Of a stretch of 64,000 bases of DNA, positions 1 through 11,870 are shown in pieces (the stretch's first letter is position 1; each line of letters opens with the position of its first letter). Position numbers and translations under genes: made by a program. Where the stretch lies: NCBI GenBank assembly GCA_037176845.1, contig JAYKXP010000172.1, positions 25,748 to 89,747 of the forward strand. The letters are read 5' to 3'. A model generated the notes under the pieces. It was not told the origin of the DNA. It made no database searches and saw only the letters and a list, made by a program, of their open reading frames with translations. The DNA is from Paramarasmius palmivorus (taxonomy: Eukaryota > Basidiomycota > Agaricomycetes > Agaricales > Marasmiaceae).

Positions 1-3000
1 GCCTGAGCATTTGCATGTGAGTTCTCCACCTGGTCGTTGCCCGATTACTAATTGATAGCAATGTTAGTTGTTGGCTCGCTGTCTGTTTAGCCTGGCCGCG
101 GAGGTGTACCAAAAACCGACTTGTCGTTTTGTGCTGGACAACCGGCAGTGTCTCGCTGCCGGTGACAGAGTAACCTATCCAGTTTATCAAGTGCTGTTTG
201 GTTTTAGACTTTTGGACGTGATGTCCAGTGTTCATTGCTCGGAAGGGAACCACCGAGAAGCCCGTCTGGCCAACCCTCCTGCGATGGTGCCTCGTTCGCG
301 GTTCCAAGATGACACCTGTAAACTTGTAAGCGATCTTTTTTTTTTTTTTTGTTTGGCGAGAATTGCTAAGTTCTGTTCTTTAGAAGGGAATAGGAAGTTT
401 GTCTGAGAGCTGCGGGTGGCCGCATCTTCTCATTAGGCTCAACAATTCTTTTATGTCTATGCCGGGTGAGCCTGAATCAGTGCTCGACCAAAGCCGGCAA
501 ACATCGAGTTCAGCTGGTCGTCTTGCTGCAGCTACTGTTCGGCTCTTGGGAGCAGTCTGCCAACAGCGCAAGAATGGTTTGGCGTCGAAGGTAATATATA
601 GTCTGGAATGCGTTGCGTTCCATCTGAACGTGATGCTTCATGTGAGTCGGTTTTATTACTGTGATGAATTGACAATAACTTGGTGCTATTCTATTTTAGG
701 GACATTCTGACCTTCCTTCGTCTTGTCAAGAATTGGTAAAGCTCATATGCAGGTACTTTATATCTTTGCGGTAAACCAACCTGGCGCTTATAATCCCACG
801 AACAGGATTGCGGACACCGAGAACGTTGTTGTTGATGTGGACGTTCGACTCCCTACCATAACCAGGCTTCGGCAACCACTCTTACTTGCACTCTCTGTTT
901 CGCCTTTGATCATACTACAAGATATCGCGCCTATGTCGAGGAATTTAAAGAGGTTGCAGATGCTGAGGGTATGTTTTGTATACACGTGAGATGATTCATT
1001 CGTTTGATTGAGCAGCGATTCACTAGGCATGGTATCATTACGGCAATATCCGCCCGCCTATTCTTGCAAGGATTGAGACGTGTCTCTGGCAGCGTATCCT
1101 TGATATCTCCCTGGGTTCGTTCACGGCTACAGAAGCGTTGCGATTGTTTCTGGCAGAAACCTATTCGTTGGTAGAAGTAGCCGGTCCCGAGAAGCATTTT
1201 TTTGCCACAAGTACGTTTGAAGATTGTTTTTGTAATGCACTCTAACGATCATAATCTAGACAAAGGAGAGGTTTCTCCTGTTCCCTTTGCGTTGGCTTAT
1301 AAGTCGGCCGAAACACCATCTTCTGGAGATCGAGTGGGGTGTTCGGTGGATTCCGATTGTTCGCTTTCCCGAGGACCTTCTATATGTATCGACACCTTGG
1401 AGGTTAACGAGACCAGGATATTGCAAGAAGCGGGCGATTCAATGGAGTCCAATACGTATGTTTCCATTTTGGAACCTGCGTGCGGTTCCTCTCCAGAACT
1501 GGGTGAGGTCGACGTCCTTCAGCAAGACAGAAGTATCTCTTCGTTTGTGTCCGACGAAAACTACGTGTAAGCATGGATTTTACTTCATATTGCGGTGCCT
1601 GAAGATGAACGGATACTCTGTTCTATTCTAGTTCTTTGTGTCGAACCGAAAATCGTCCGGGTTCTGTGTTAGTACAGCTATCGTCCCCGGAGCCCTTCTT
1701 ATGCTCGTCACCTGTGGTTTCTTTAACTATGAATATGACAAGCCAAAGAGTGGAGGAAGTGTTGAAGGCGAGATTTCCGCGTCTCGATCTCTGTCGTTGT
1801 ACTGATGTTGGTTTTCCCATTCCAACTAGGATGGGGTGCTAAATGGCGATTGCTACGTGCTATTTACACCTTATGGCAGGTCCTTGCCATATAGGATGTC
1901 TTTTCACGTAAGTGCTCGACACCCCCATACAGGTCCTTTGTTTTCTCAACCGATACCTTACGACAGTCCTCAAGAGAGATATGTTTTGTGTCTAAGCTGT
2001 TGCGCCAATCTAACAGTTATCAGCGCGCACACGGGGACATGGATTTGTTCATAAAAGTTTCGTTGTCTGCCTTCAGCAAATATGGATTGGGGCGGCTTTT
2101 CGACACACCACACGCTACCCATATTCATGGGTTGGAAGTTCTGTCCGCTTCCAAATTCCTAGAAACCGCTGGTAACGGTAAACTAGCGTCACTGTTGCGC
2201 ACTCAATCGATCTTCGTTCGAGGTTCATTGCTTTCTTCGGAACCTTCAAACTGCAACTCCCACGTGGATGCCATTAATTCTTGCTTCAGGAGAGAGGTTG
2301 ATCCTGGTCAGTTCTTCATCGTCCCATCGAAATTGTAGCTGATATAGTTTCCTAGGTGCCTCGCTTCCGAAACAGGGTTTCCCTGATCTCGCCGCCAACG
2401 GCGAAGTTCGCTATCTTGGCGTAATCGACATTCTGGATTCTCCCGAGTCATGCTATGGCATTTGCTTTGCTCATGCAGAATGCACTGCTCTCGATTCGGT
2501 TGCTAGAATCCTCTCTGCGGATTCATTTTCATTGACTCAGATACCTAGCTCAGAACCAGGTCCATGTGCGAAAGGCACGTCTGGAGGTACTGGTGTCGAT
2601 TGGCATTTCGTCGCTACTGCCCGGGTTTCTTATGATATGGGTGTCGCTCCGCATGGTTTCAACACGGAGCTCTATGTTGTCCGAGGAGCGGTGTTGATAT
2701 TTTTCGAGGGCCGGGGTGGTGATCTGTCCGCGGTTGATTATGAAGTTCGTTCTTTAGGGTCATTCAGTGGCCGTTTGACCGACGCGGACACGGTATGTGG
2801 ACTTCTCATGATGTCGGGTGACAGATTGTAAGTCAGTTCTTGGTATGATATGCGTATCCGAGCGTTAACTTTCATGTATCTATCTATAGTATTCTTCGAT
2901 CTGGAATACCTTGTATGGTGGTCACTTTGGAACCTTCGGTGCTTTCCGGTTCCTACTTTTATTCAACGAGTACGATGGACTATTCGTTGTGGTGTTCTTT

Positions 3001-3691
3001 TCATACCTTCTTTCGTCCAACGTCTGTAGGACATAACCCCGTTCCCTGTGTTGCTGCGATTCAGTATCAAATGCTGCTGTATTGGCACAGTGTATTTGCG
3101 CAGCCTCCGGAAAACCTTCTTTCGAATCCTCGTGGAGATGTATTCTGGCGACACGTCCCCGACATCACTCGGATAGATGGCTTGGTGCAGCTCTTCTCTC
3201 TTTTTGTCGCCGTCAATTTAGGCGCGCTAATGGATGGACCTCGCTACATCGGTTCTGATGTGGCTGACAACACGTATGGGTTTTTGCGCAAGTCGCAGGC
3301 TTTGGAAGCGGACATCATCAGGAACCTCGAGTCTTGTGTATCCATCACCGCGATGGATCGAAAGACGACAGTTAAGTTGACAGATTTATGGGATTCGTTC
3401 TTTGTGCAACAGTGCGTGGCAATGCTCCACGTTTGTTCTAGCGCTCGGCATTTGTTAAGGAATGTTGACAGCGTGCTGTCCTTTCTAGCACAGGACTTGG
3501 ATAACCGACAACCAGTCTTCGAGGCAGTTGATACCGTTCGTAGGGGAGGATCTTATGTGTTTGGCGAAGAGCTGGAATTATCGCTGCACGCTTCGCAATG
3601 CTATACTATGGAGTGGTGTTTGTATCGGCATTTGTCGTCTTCGTACATGATTGAACTGCGGTATTGCAGTAACCAGTCTGATGGGATATAG
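1..3691 (+). CDS. JmjC/cupin-like protein, 5' end outside the window
   Basis: Multi-exon gene that enters from the left edge: bases 1-16 look like the end of an exon followed by a GTGAGT donor. Clear exon joins include DPG|ASLPKQGFPD (intron about 2308-2355) and SGDR|FILRSGIPC (intron about 2829-2889). The joined protein reads PHGFNTELYVVRG, a short acidic strand, then ILRSGIPCMVVTLEPSV and GSYFYSTSTMDY. That is the layout of the JmjC-like cupin core of a family expanded in Agaricomycetes (metal-site strand, RPGTPH-type strand, GGHFY strand). The position usually holding His in the second strand reads Cys (PCMV), so oxygenase activity is doubtful. The C-terminal 180 residues are helical with no known motif. 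The stop is at 3689-3691. Upstream exons (about 60-1700) are compatible with one long reading but individually uncertain. Family assignment is from remembered motif layout. Confidence 0.55.
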
Positions 3692-4894
3692 CAAGTGAAG
3701 GGATGCGTCACTGCTTGCTTGTATTGTAGACCAGCGCGCTCAAAAAATGTATTCCATAGGTATCTATATATTCAAAGACTTGTACACGTGTTCACAGGTT
3801 ATCGCTATCGTGAGATAATTGGTGATTTGGTTTCATACGTCCCGGGGCTTGCGTGTTCCTTTATTCCACCTCCTCGATGCGTACTTTGCAAGGCTCTGTT
3901 TCCAATTTGATCGAAAGCGAGTGTGTTGAAATCAGAGTATATCGGTTGGCTGGGGCTTGTTGGCTAGGTGCGGATGGACAGAATTTGTATTTTCTTCACA
4001 GGCATTGACCGAATCTGCTACAGGTTGTTCGCTGAACACTTCCTCACTAGCACGGAACAGAGCCCCTGTTAGTACCGTGGAATCTCCTGCGGTACATTGC
4101 GCAGAGGCTATGCTCTTGCCGTCTCGGTGCGGTTGTTCTCTTTTCCGTCGCGCTGCTTCATCAGGCGACACCTCGCACGAGGAATACACACAGGCTGGAA
4201 GAAATCTTTCATTCACTGTTACATTCAATACCAATGCCACATGCAATCCATATATCGCGAAATATCGTTCCATCAATGACATATCAGTTTTATCCACCTA
4301 CACCTCGAGCATCCAGAAGCAAGGCCTCGAGTATTCAATTTGTTTTCGTCCACGACTCCTTGACATAGCTGGAGATGCTGTTAATGCTTATACTGGTTCT
4401 ATATTGACCGCTGGTGTTCCAAACATGTTGTGGTGTTCGAGATCCGCTCGTTTTGCTGCTTTCCATATGACGTCGCTTACATTTCTTGACACCGTCGCCC
4501 TGTTACCGGGAACGAGATCTATATTTTGGATTGCTAGTGTTTTGGGAACGGTAGCGGTTTTCTTTGTCTTGACCCGTAAATATATGGTGGTCATTGTCGT
4601 ATTCACATACATAGCCACTTGTAAGCTCGGTGCGCTTTGTTGGATGGGGAGTCCTTGTATAGTGATAAAAATTACTTTTGTGGTGTCCCTTTCTCCTGTT
4701 GACCATGTTCTCCACTGCGCGGCGATATTGTTTATAGAAGACGTGTTTTGTCCAACCAACCGCGTCAGTTTGTCGTGGTCAATATGCTGGTTCTTCCTCC
4801 GGTGGTTACTCTGGATGAATGTACATACAAGTTCAATGTTGGAGATGACGCCCTCAACACACTTTCACCTTTGGGCCGGTGGTATGGAACGTGA
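3692..4894. other. Transition between the JmjC-like gene and the Helitron
   Basis: No gene can be assigned firmly. One frame stays open from 3957 into the Helitron protein, but before about 5085 its composition is GC-richer and its translation has no helitron features. In another frame, 4737-4893 reads like a host exon (QFVVVNMLVLPPVVTLDE, then a stretch ending LGRWYGT) behind a plausible acceptor TTTATAG. This may be a host exon cut by the Helitron insertion, or sequence captured by the element. Confidence 0.3.
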
Positions 4895-5084
4895 TCGACC
4901 GTTAACACATGCTGTGCTATATGGTGGTGCAAAGAAACCTAACGTTCCATGGGAGATAATAGAATCTTGTATCCTACCTTCAAACATCATAGCATCCATT
5001 GACTCATCCTACAGATATGAGTTCGTCTCGCATGTTGATCATTCACGAGTTGCTAATTTCGATCAGCAATCACATATATTTGTG

Positions 5085-8000
5085 ATGACATCTCTGAGCT
5101 CAATGCTACCCTATATGAGTATGCAAAAGGCACGTGAAGCAGCAAAATTGCACCATGCAGTGAGGTCGTCAACTATGACTATCAATGATCTGAAGATTTT
5201 CTTTGCTAGTCATCATTGTACTTATTGTCTTCTATCTGTAAGCATTCTAAAGTTACTTCCCCCTGAAGCACCACGTAAAAAGAAAGCTAGATATGAAACA
5301 GAGTCAACTAAACGCCCAATCTTTGATTTGTTCAATGAGCATTGTAATGTAGATTTCCCACCATCTCCTGTAGATTTAAAGCTGACACATGCTATATTGC
5401 AAAATGCGTGTAATAAAGTTGACCCATCTAAGTTTGAAGAGGCTGGTTGTGCTGTATGTGGGCAGTTAGTATCCTTATCAATGTTACTGCCACTGCGTAA
5501 TGTAAGAAACTTACTCAAGCTATTGGATGTTGAAGGAATAGGTCGTGAAGAACGTATGTCAATAAATGATCCTATACGTAGTAAATCTGGTCCTATATAT
5601 CTACCTCAGTGTAAGTATATCTGTGTTCAATGTCGCATTTCTCTTTTAAATGGCAAGATTCCAAAGCTTTCATTAGCAAATGGATTATGGCTGGGTGAAG
5701 TACCACAATTACTCGCATCTTTACAGTTTGCTGAAAAATTACTAGTTTCGCGTGTTAGACATACAGCCTGCTTTGTTCGTATTCGAGGAGGTGGTCAAAA
5801 AATGAAAGCAAATGCAATGGCTTTTGAAGCACCAATTCCAAAGGTATATAACATGTTACCACCTCCAAAGGAAGATATAGAGGAGGTTTTAGCTATACTT
5901 TTTACTGGCCCTGCTGAGCCTACCCCTGAAGACTTTAAGTATACACCACTACTTGTGCGTCGCAATGTAGTAAAGGATGCATTAACATGGTTAATTCTCA
6001 ATCACTCTGGATACAGTGATGTCCAGCTTAGTATAGACAATCTGATGCAATATGATGAATCTTTACCACCATGTGCAATTACATGGAAGGTTGCAGATTC
6101 AAATAGATCTCGTGAGTCAGGTGCTATTATCGATGATGATGAAGAGGAAGCCTTACCAGATGGAGATTGTCAGTTTACTGTACATGGTATTACTAGTGAA
6201 GATTTATGTAAGCTTACTAGTGATGAAATAACAGGTATTGCTGCAGAGTATTTTGATAATGGGGGAAAGGTGTTAGGGATAGGTCGTAAAGATCATGGTG
6301 AATCTATTTGGAAAAATCCATTACTATATCCTAAGATGTTTCCATGGTTATATCCATATGGTTTAGGTGGCTTTGGAACAGTGGCATTAAGTGAGGCTGT
6401 ACATAAGAAATATCTGCTCATGTATCATGATAAACGGTTTCAGCTAGATGAGAACTTTCCTATTGTTGCTTTCAGTCACGGACAAGTTAAATCTGCTACA
6501 CAGGCTGGCTGGCTTCTTGCTGATAAATCATCGTTTGATGCAGTTGCTGATAGACTGTTAAAAATTGATCAGACTGTACTTGGTAATATTGCTAGTAGAA
6601 TGGCTAATGGTGAAAAGGTAATTCCAAGCAGTCCTGATGAGATTGCTTGCTTTAAAATATTGACTGATCTTGATCGTGTAGCAGGTAAAGTATCAGGATC
6701 AACTACCACCAAAAAATATATGCGAAATGAAGTATGGTCCCTAATTGCACATAAAGGTGCACCTATGTGGTACATTACTATTTCACCTACAGATAATTTA
6801 CATCCACTTAGTTTATATTATGCTGATACAAATGAAGTATTTTGCCCAGACTTACGTGAAAAAAAAGCAAGAATAAAACTTATAGCCAGCAATCCTATTG
6901 CTTCTGCAAGGTTTTTTAACTTTATTGTTAAGATATTTATTGAAGATTTTCTGGGATGTAATTCAAATGTTTGTGGATTATATGGTGATCACAATGCACA
7001 TTATGGTGTAGTAGAGCAGCAAGGACGCCTTACACTTCATCTTCACTTGCTGTTGTGGATCAAAGGCTCACTTTCACCACAGCAAATCCGAGACAAGCTA
7101 CTATCAGGTAACAGTATGTTTGAAAAAAAGCTGATTCACTATTTAGATAGTGTATTTGCTGGACAGTTTATAGGCAAGACTTTTAAAGAGGTAAATGATA
7201 GTGTACGTATAGTAGAGAAACATCCTCAATACAAGGATCCTAAGCAAACACTACCTGAGATTCCACCTCCAAGGTGTCACATACATTTGGGAGATACATC
7301 ATATATACATTGTAAAACATGTAATGAATTTTCAGAATGGATCGACAGATATAATTTCACTGTAAATGAGCTGATATTAAGAACTAATGTTCACAGATGT
7401 GAATCTAATGTGACAAAAGATGGTAGAGTCAAGAAAAAACATCTGTATAAAACTTGTCAAGATAATAAATGGGGTAAATGTAGAGCTCGCTTTCCACGTC
7501 CTGTTCATCCTGCTACATATGTTGATCATGAAACAGGTGCCGTTATATTGCGTAAAGACGAGCCTGATTTAAACACATTTAGCTATCCACTCACTTACTT
7601 TCTTAGAAGTAATACTGATGTGACTTTTCTAGGTTCAGGTACAGCAATCAAGTCAGTGGTGTTATATGTAACAGATTACATTACAAAGGGATCTCTAAAA
7701 ACACATGTAATATTTGATGCAATTCTCACAGTATTCTCAAAGCATGAAACAATTATTAATGGAAATAATAATAGTAAGGATAAGGCTCGTCAAATACTTA
7801 CTAAAATTGTTAATCTGCTGACAACAAAGCTTGAATTAGGTGCCCCCTTTATATCTTCTTATCTCCTTGGATATCCAGATCATTATACAGACCATCACTT
7901 TATACCATTCTACTGGCAGCAATATGTTACCCGTGTGAAACGTGATTGTTCTCTGACTCCATCAAATGAAATAGGGGAGAAAGTTGCATTGTTGAAACGT

Positions 8001-11000
8001 GGTAATCGTATTATCGGTCTTTCACCAGTTGTAGATTATACAGCACGTCCAGATGAAGGCTCGCTTGTCTGTTTATATGACTGGATCCGTATAGCACATA
8101 GAATTACTTTAAAGACTGCTCGTAAGAAAAGTAAAGGAACTGATAAAGGTATCAATGATCATATCCAAATAGAATACATAAGTGATGGTTATAACAGTGC
8201 TGATAGCGCTATATCAACATCTATTAAAGATAGAAAAATTTCTCTAAGCTGTTTCCGGTTCCGTAGTAATCATGATTTATATGATACTCATGCGGTCCGT
8301 GTTCAAAAAGACTCTGATAAAATAGTGGTGAATTTTGTGGGGGCAAATCTACCTAGAAGAGACTGTGGTGATTATGAATACTATTGTTGTACAATGTTAA
8401 CTTTGTTTAAGCCCTGGCGAAGTGGGATCGATCTTAAATCTGATAGTGAAAGTTGGGCACAAGCATTCACACGATACAAGTTTACAGATAAACATAAGGG
8501 TCTAATGAATAATTTCATGATAAAGTATGAGTGTCTTGATGCTCGAGATGACTATCGTGCTCAAATGAAGAAAAATGATCAGCTTCACAGCAGCTGGGAT
8601 CCATTGTTAGCTTCATTAGATGATGATAGTGAAGATAACAATGATGGTGATGATGATACCTCTAATAATATAAATGATTCAGATACATTAAAAATGGATC
8701 TGTTCAATACAGGTTTAGATGACTTTGAAGTACAGTCCCAACAGGCAACTTTCTCTCGTCGATATGTTACACAGCTTAATCAAAAAAAAGAGATACAATC
8801 TATTTTAGATCAATGTATGTGGAGTAAAGTTGCTAGTACTGTTAATACTATATCATCAGATTTACTTGGGAATATACCTATACTTGGACGTGATTTCTGG
8901 AAGACAGCAATGATGACAAGAAGAAAGGAAGTTATTGATGCTCGGATGAACAATGTACCATCAGAGGTAAGAGCAGAATTTATATCACGTAGGTCCTATA
9001 AGACCAGTAACAACAATAAAGTACAAATTATTGATCAATCATATCTTACAAAGGCATTTCAGGTAACAGAACATAAAGAATGTATTCAGACTGTGCTTTC
9101 TCAGTTCACCTTAAATGAGGAACAAGAACGTGCTTTTCGTATCATTACAAATCATGCTTCATCTGTACGATCAACACAGTTAAAAATGTATATTGGTGGC
9201 ATGGGTGGCACAGGCAAATCTACTGTTTTAAAAGCATTAATTAGCTTCTTTACACTACGTAACCAGAGTTATAAACTATTAGTTGTAGCACCCACTGGAA
9301 GTGCTGCTGCACTTTTAGGTGGCTCAACATATCACTCAGCATTCGGTATTAATGAATTTTCAGGTAGTAGTAACCTCCCAGCTGTTAGGGAACGTTTAAT
9401 GGGTGTTTCATATGTATTTTTTGATGAAGTTTCTATGTTATCTGCATGGGAGTTATATAGAATTAGTCGTCAGTTGTGTCTCTGTACGCTACATGAAGAT
9501 ATTGAATTTGGTGGTCTTAATATGATCTTTGCTGGAGACTTTGCTCAACTTCCACCACCAATGGGTGGTGAAAGTATATCCTTATATGGTAGAAAAATTG
9601 GTGCATTTACTAATACAGTTCGTCAGCAAGAAGAAGCTATAGGAAAGTCACTTTGGCATCATGTTACAACTGTTGTAATTTTAAGAAAGAATATGAGGCA
9701 ATTGGTTCAGAGTGATGAAGATAATCAATTTCGAACTGCACTTGAAAATATGCGATACAAGAACTGTACTCCTGCAGACATAGCATTTTTGAATTCACAC
9801 GTGTCATCAACAATTTCAGGCTGTCCTTCAGTCTGCCACAAACACTTTAGAAACACAGCTATTATCACTGCACTTAATGTACAGAAAGATGAAATTAATC
9901 GCATTGGCTCATTGCGATTTGCACAAGAGTGTGGTCAGAATTTATGTAGTTTTTACTCTGAAGATACCATTAAAGTAAGCCCAAAAAGCACTTCCAAAGA
10001 CAGCAATCCAAATTTTATATCAATTAAGGAAATAACACCAAAGTGGCAAGAGTACTTATGGACATTGGACCCTAGTGCATCTAACACACTTGTACCAGGC
10101 AAGGTTAGCTTTTGTAAAGGAATGCCAGTAATGATTAGAAAGAATTTAGCTACTGAATTAAATGTAACTCGAGGACAAGAGGGTGTTGTTTATGGCTGGA
10201 CAAGTCGAGGACCGTCATCAAGACAGAAACTGGATACACTATTTGTACGACTAACTAACCCCCCCTCAGATGTACAAATTGGTCAACTCCCATTAAACGT
10301 TATACCTGTGACACCTACATCAGAGTATACTACAGTTTCCCTTCCTAATGGAAAATGTCTTAAAATACATCGTACACAAGTTGATGTAGTTCCATGTTTT
10401 TCAATGACAGACTTTGCATCGCAGGGAAAAACCAGACTATATAATGTAGTACATTTAAATAATTGTCGTGATTTTCATGCATACTACACAGCATTATCGA
10501 GAAGCTCGTCTGCAAACAATACAATTATTCTTCAAGGATTTGATCCAACTAAAATTACAAAGGGACTTAAGGGTTCCGCACTGCGTCAAGAATACCGTGA
10601 GTTAGAGCTTCTAGATGACATTACAAAACGACGTTATAATGGAACACTTCATTTAAAGGTACATGGTAATACAAGAAACACTCTAATTAGATCATTCCGT
10701 AATATTATGGGTGTATCTTATATTCCTTCTACTGTCTATCACACTATAAGATGGAATGAACATGACCCATTAACTGAAGTGGATATAGAAGAAATTGCTT
10801 GGGAAATATTGTCACGAGCAAAGCCTGACAAAGGTAAGAGTAATTCTACTTCTATAGCAAGAAACATAATAACTGATGTTAATGAGCATACTAAGGTTAG
10901 TAATATTCAAACCAATTCTGTAGATGTTATTACTGCTGATGTAAGTAGAAAGCGTCAATGTAACAATGATGATAACACTGAAAATAAACGTCGTTGTATC

Positions 11001-11870
11001 AGAAACAATCTAGCTTCATGTGATGTAACATGTAGTGACATTCCAGCTCCAGCATGGGATAATAACAGCTGTGCATATGATGCAGTTATTAGTATCTTGT
11101 GGCCACTATGGCTTTCTGACCGTTCAACTTGGTCTCATTATTTCAGTGGGCCATCTACTATACCTAACTATTTGAACCAATTGTTTTCAGAGTGTGTAGA
11201 TCAACTAATTACTATTGTTGATGTCCGAAATATGTACAGACAAAAGATAATCAATGAATATCCTTCAAGATTTGTAATGGGTGCTTTTACATCTGTATCA
11301 GAGCTGTTGGAATTAACTCTACCACAATTACAGAATATTGGCATGAGATATGATATATGTACCATGTGTGCTCATACAACACCACGACCATCATGGTCAG
11401 ATTCATCTGTTTTGTTTAATCAGCCAACAGAATATATTGCTTCTATAAGTAATTTGGTTAATCATCTGACTTCTGATACTCTATCATCTCGGTCTAGAAC
11501 ATGTACGATATGCAGAGGCATGTTAATGTCTAGTTATCAGTTCCATTTGTCACCTGGCATCTTGTTGTTTGCTATTCGCTGTACTGGACCTAATCACTCT
11601 TTGCCATACATTGACCTTTATATCCGCATACCAGTTGCTAATACATCTAGTACATATAGACTATCAGGTGTAGTCTATTTTCAAAATGGTCACTTTGTAA
11701 TACGTCATATAGACAGGAACCTTCGAGCTTGGTTTCATGATGGCATGTCTGATACGTACTCTAACAGATCAAGATATATATTAAACCGTGATTTAAACAC
11801 CTCTAACCTAGACTTGATGACATGTCGAGGGTATGTAGCTGCATATTTAATGTATGTTTGCTGTAATTAA
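5085..11870 (+). CDS. Helitron Rep-PIF1 helicase with C-terminal USP-like domain
   Basis: Single uninterrupted frame. From Met 5085 it encodes about 2261 aa; the frame is open back to 3957, but the first recognisable helitron sequence follows MTSLSSMLPYMS. In order: a Cys pair region (HHCTYC); the Helitron-like N domain; the HUH nuclease motif in RLTLHLHLLLWI (about nt 7027-7062); the paired-Tyr catalytic motif YVTDYITKG (about 7665); SF1/PIF1 helicase motifs GGMGGTGKST (Walker A, about 9196), VFFDEVSML (Walker B), GDFAQLPP, FASQGKT and YTALSRSSS; and a C-terminal domain with a USP-type Cys box WDNNSCAYDAV (about 11055), two CxxC pairs and a His box GHFVIRHID followed by WFHDG. HUH nuclease and helicase carry out rolling-circle transposition. 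The peptidase-like domain may process the polyprotein or remove ubiquitin-like tags (inference). No stop or frameshift was seen. Confidence 0.93.
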   Translation: MTSLSSMLPYMSMQKAREAAKLHHAVRSSTMTINDLKIFFASHHCTYCLLSVSILKLLPPEAPRKKKARYETESTKRPIFDLFNEHCNVDFPPSPVDLKLTHAILQNACNKVDPSKFEEAGCAVCGQLVSLSMLLPLRNVRNLLKLLDVEGIGREERMSINDPIRSKSGPIYLPQCKYICVQCRISLLNGKIPKLSLANGLWLGEVPQLLASLQFAEKLLVSRVRHTACFVRIRGGGQKMKANAMAFEAPIPKVYNMLPPPKEDIEEVLAILFTGPAEPTPEDFKYTPLLVRRNVVKDALTWLILNHSGYSDVQLSIDNLMQYDESLPPCAITWKVADSNRSRESGAIIDDDEEEALPDGDCQFTVHGITSEDLCKLTSDEITGIAAEYFDNGGKVLGIGRKDHGESIWKNPLLYPKMFPWLYPYGLGGFGTVALSEAVHKKYLLMYHDKRFQLDENFPIVAFSHGQVKSATQAGWLLADKSSFDAVADRLLKIDQTVLGNIASRMANGEKVIPSSPDEIACFKILTDLDRVAGKVSGSTTTKKYMRNEVWSLIAHKGAPMWYITISPTDNLHPLSLYYADTNEVFCPDLREKKARIKLIASNPIASARFFNFIVKIFIEDFLGCNSNVCGLYGDHNAHYGVVEQQGRLTLHLHLLLWIKGSLSPQQIRDKLLSGNSMFEKKLIHYLDSVFAGQFIGKTFKEVNDSVRIVEKHPQYKDPKQTLPEIPPPRCHIHLGDTSYIHCKTCNEFSEWIDRYNFTVNELILRTNVHRCESNVTKDGRVKKKHLYKTCQDNKWGKCRARFPRPVHPATYVDHETGAVILRKDEPDLNTFSYPLTYFLRSNTDVTFLGSGTAIKSVVLYVTDYITKGSLKTHVIFDAILTVFSKHETIINGNNNSKDKARQILTKIVNLLTTKLELGAPFISSYLLGYPDHYTDHHFIPFYWQQYVTRVKRDCSLTPSNEIGEKVALLKRGNRIIGLSPVVDYTARPDEGSLVCLYDWIRIAHRITLKTARKKSKGTDKGINDHIQIEYISDGYNSADSAISTSIKDRKISLSCFRFRSNHDLYDTHAVRVQKDSDKIVVNFVGANLPRRDCGDYEYYCCTMLTLFKPWRSGIDLKSDSESWAQAFTRYKFTDKHKGLMNNFMIKYECLDARDDYRAQMKKNDQLHSSWDPLLASLDDDSEDNNDGDDDTSNNINDSDTLKMDLFNTGLDDFEVQSQQATFSRRYVTQLNQKKEIQSILDQCMWSKVASTVNTISSDLLGNIPILGRDFWKTAMMTRRKEVIDARMNNVPSEVRAEFISRRSYKTSNNNKVQIIDQSYLTKAFQVTEHKECIQTVLSQFTLNEEQERAFRIITNHASSVRSTQLKMYIGGMGGTGKSTVLKALISFFTLRNQSYKLLVVAPTGSAAALLGGSTYHSAFGINEFSGSSNLPAVRERLMGVSYVFFDEVSMLSAWELYRISRQLCLCTLHEDIEFGGLNMIFAGDFAQLPPPMGGESISLYGRKIGAFTNTVRQQEEAIGKSLWHHVTTVVILRKNMRQLVQSDEDNQFRTALENMRYKNCTPADIAFLNSHVSSTISGCPSVCHKHFRNTAIITALNVQKDEINRIGSLRFAQECGQNLCSFYSEDTIKVSPKSTSKDSNPNFISIKEITPKWQEYLWTLDPSASNTLVPGKVSFCKGMPVMIRKNLATELNVTRGQEGVVYGWTSRGPSSRQKLDTLFVRLTNPPSDVQIGQLPLNVIPVTPTSEYTTVSLPNGKCLKIHRTQVDVVPCFSMTDFASQGKTRLYNVVHLNNCRDFHAYYTALSRSSSANNTIILQGFDPTKITKGLKGSALRQEYRELELLDDITKRRYNGTLHLKVHGNTRNTLIRSFRNIMGVSYIPSTVYHTIRWNEHDPLTEVDIEEIAWEILSRAKPDKGKSNSTSIARNIITDVNEHTKVSNIQTNSVDVITADVSRKRQCNNDDNTENKRRCIRNNLASCDVTCSDIPAPAWDNNSCAYDAVISILWPLWLSDRSTWSHYFSGPSTIPNYLNQLFSECVDQLITIVDVRNMYRQKIINEYPSRFVMGAFTSVSELLELTLPQLQNIGMRYDICTMCAHTTPRPSWSDSSVLFNQPTEYIASISNLVNHLTSDTLSSRSRTCTICRGMLMSSYQFHLSPGILLFAIRCTGPNHSLPYIDLYIRIPVANTSSTYRLSGVVYFQNGHFVIRHIDRNLRAWFHDGMSDTYSNRSRYILNRDLNTSNLDLMTCRGYVAAYLMYVCCN

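Noticed and set aside
3957..5084. N-terminal 376 residues of the long frame as part of the Helitron protein
   Set aside because: Composition is host-like, the translation shows no helitron motif and another frame in the same stretch looks coding; kept only as an open frame.
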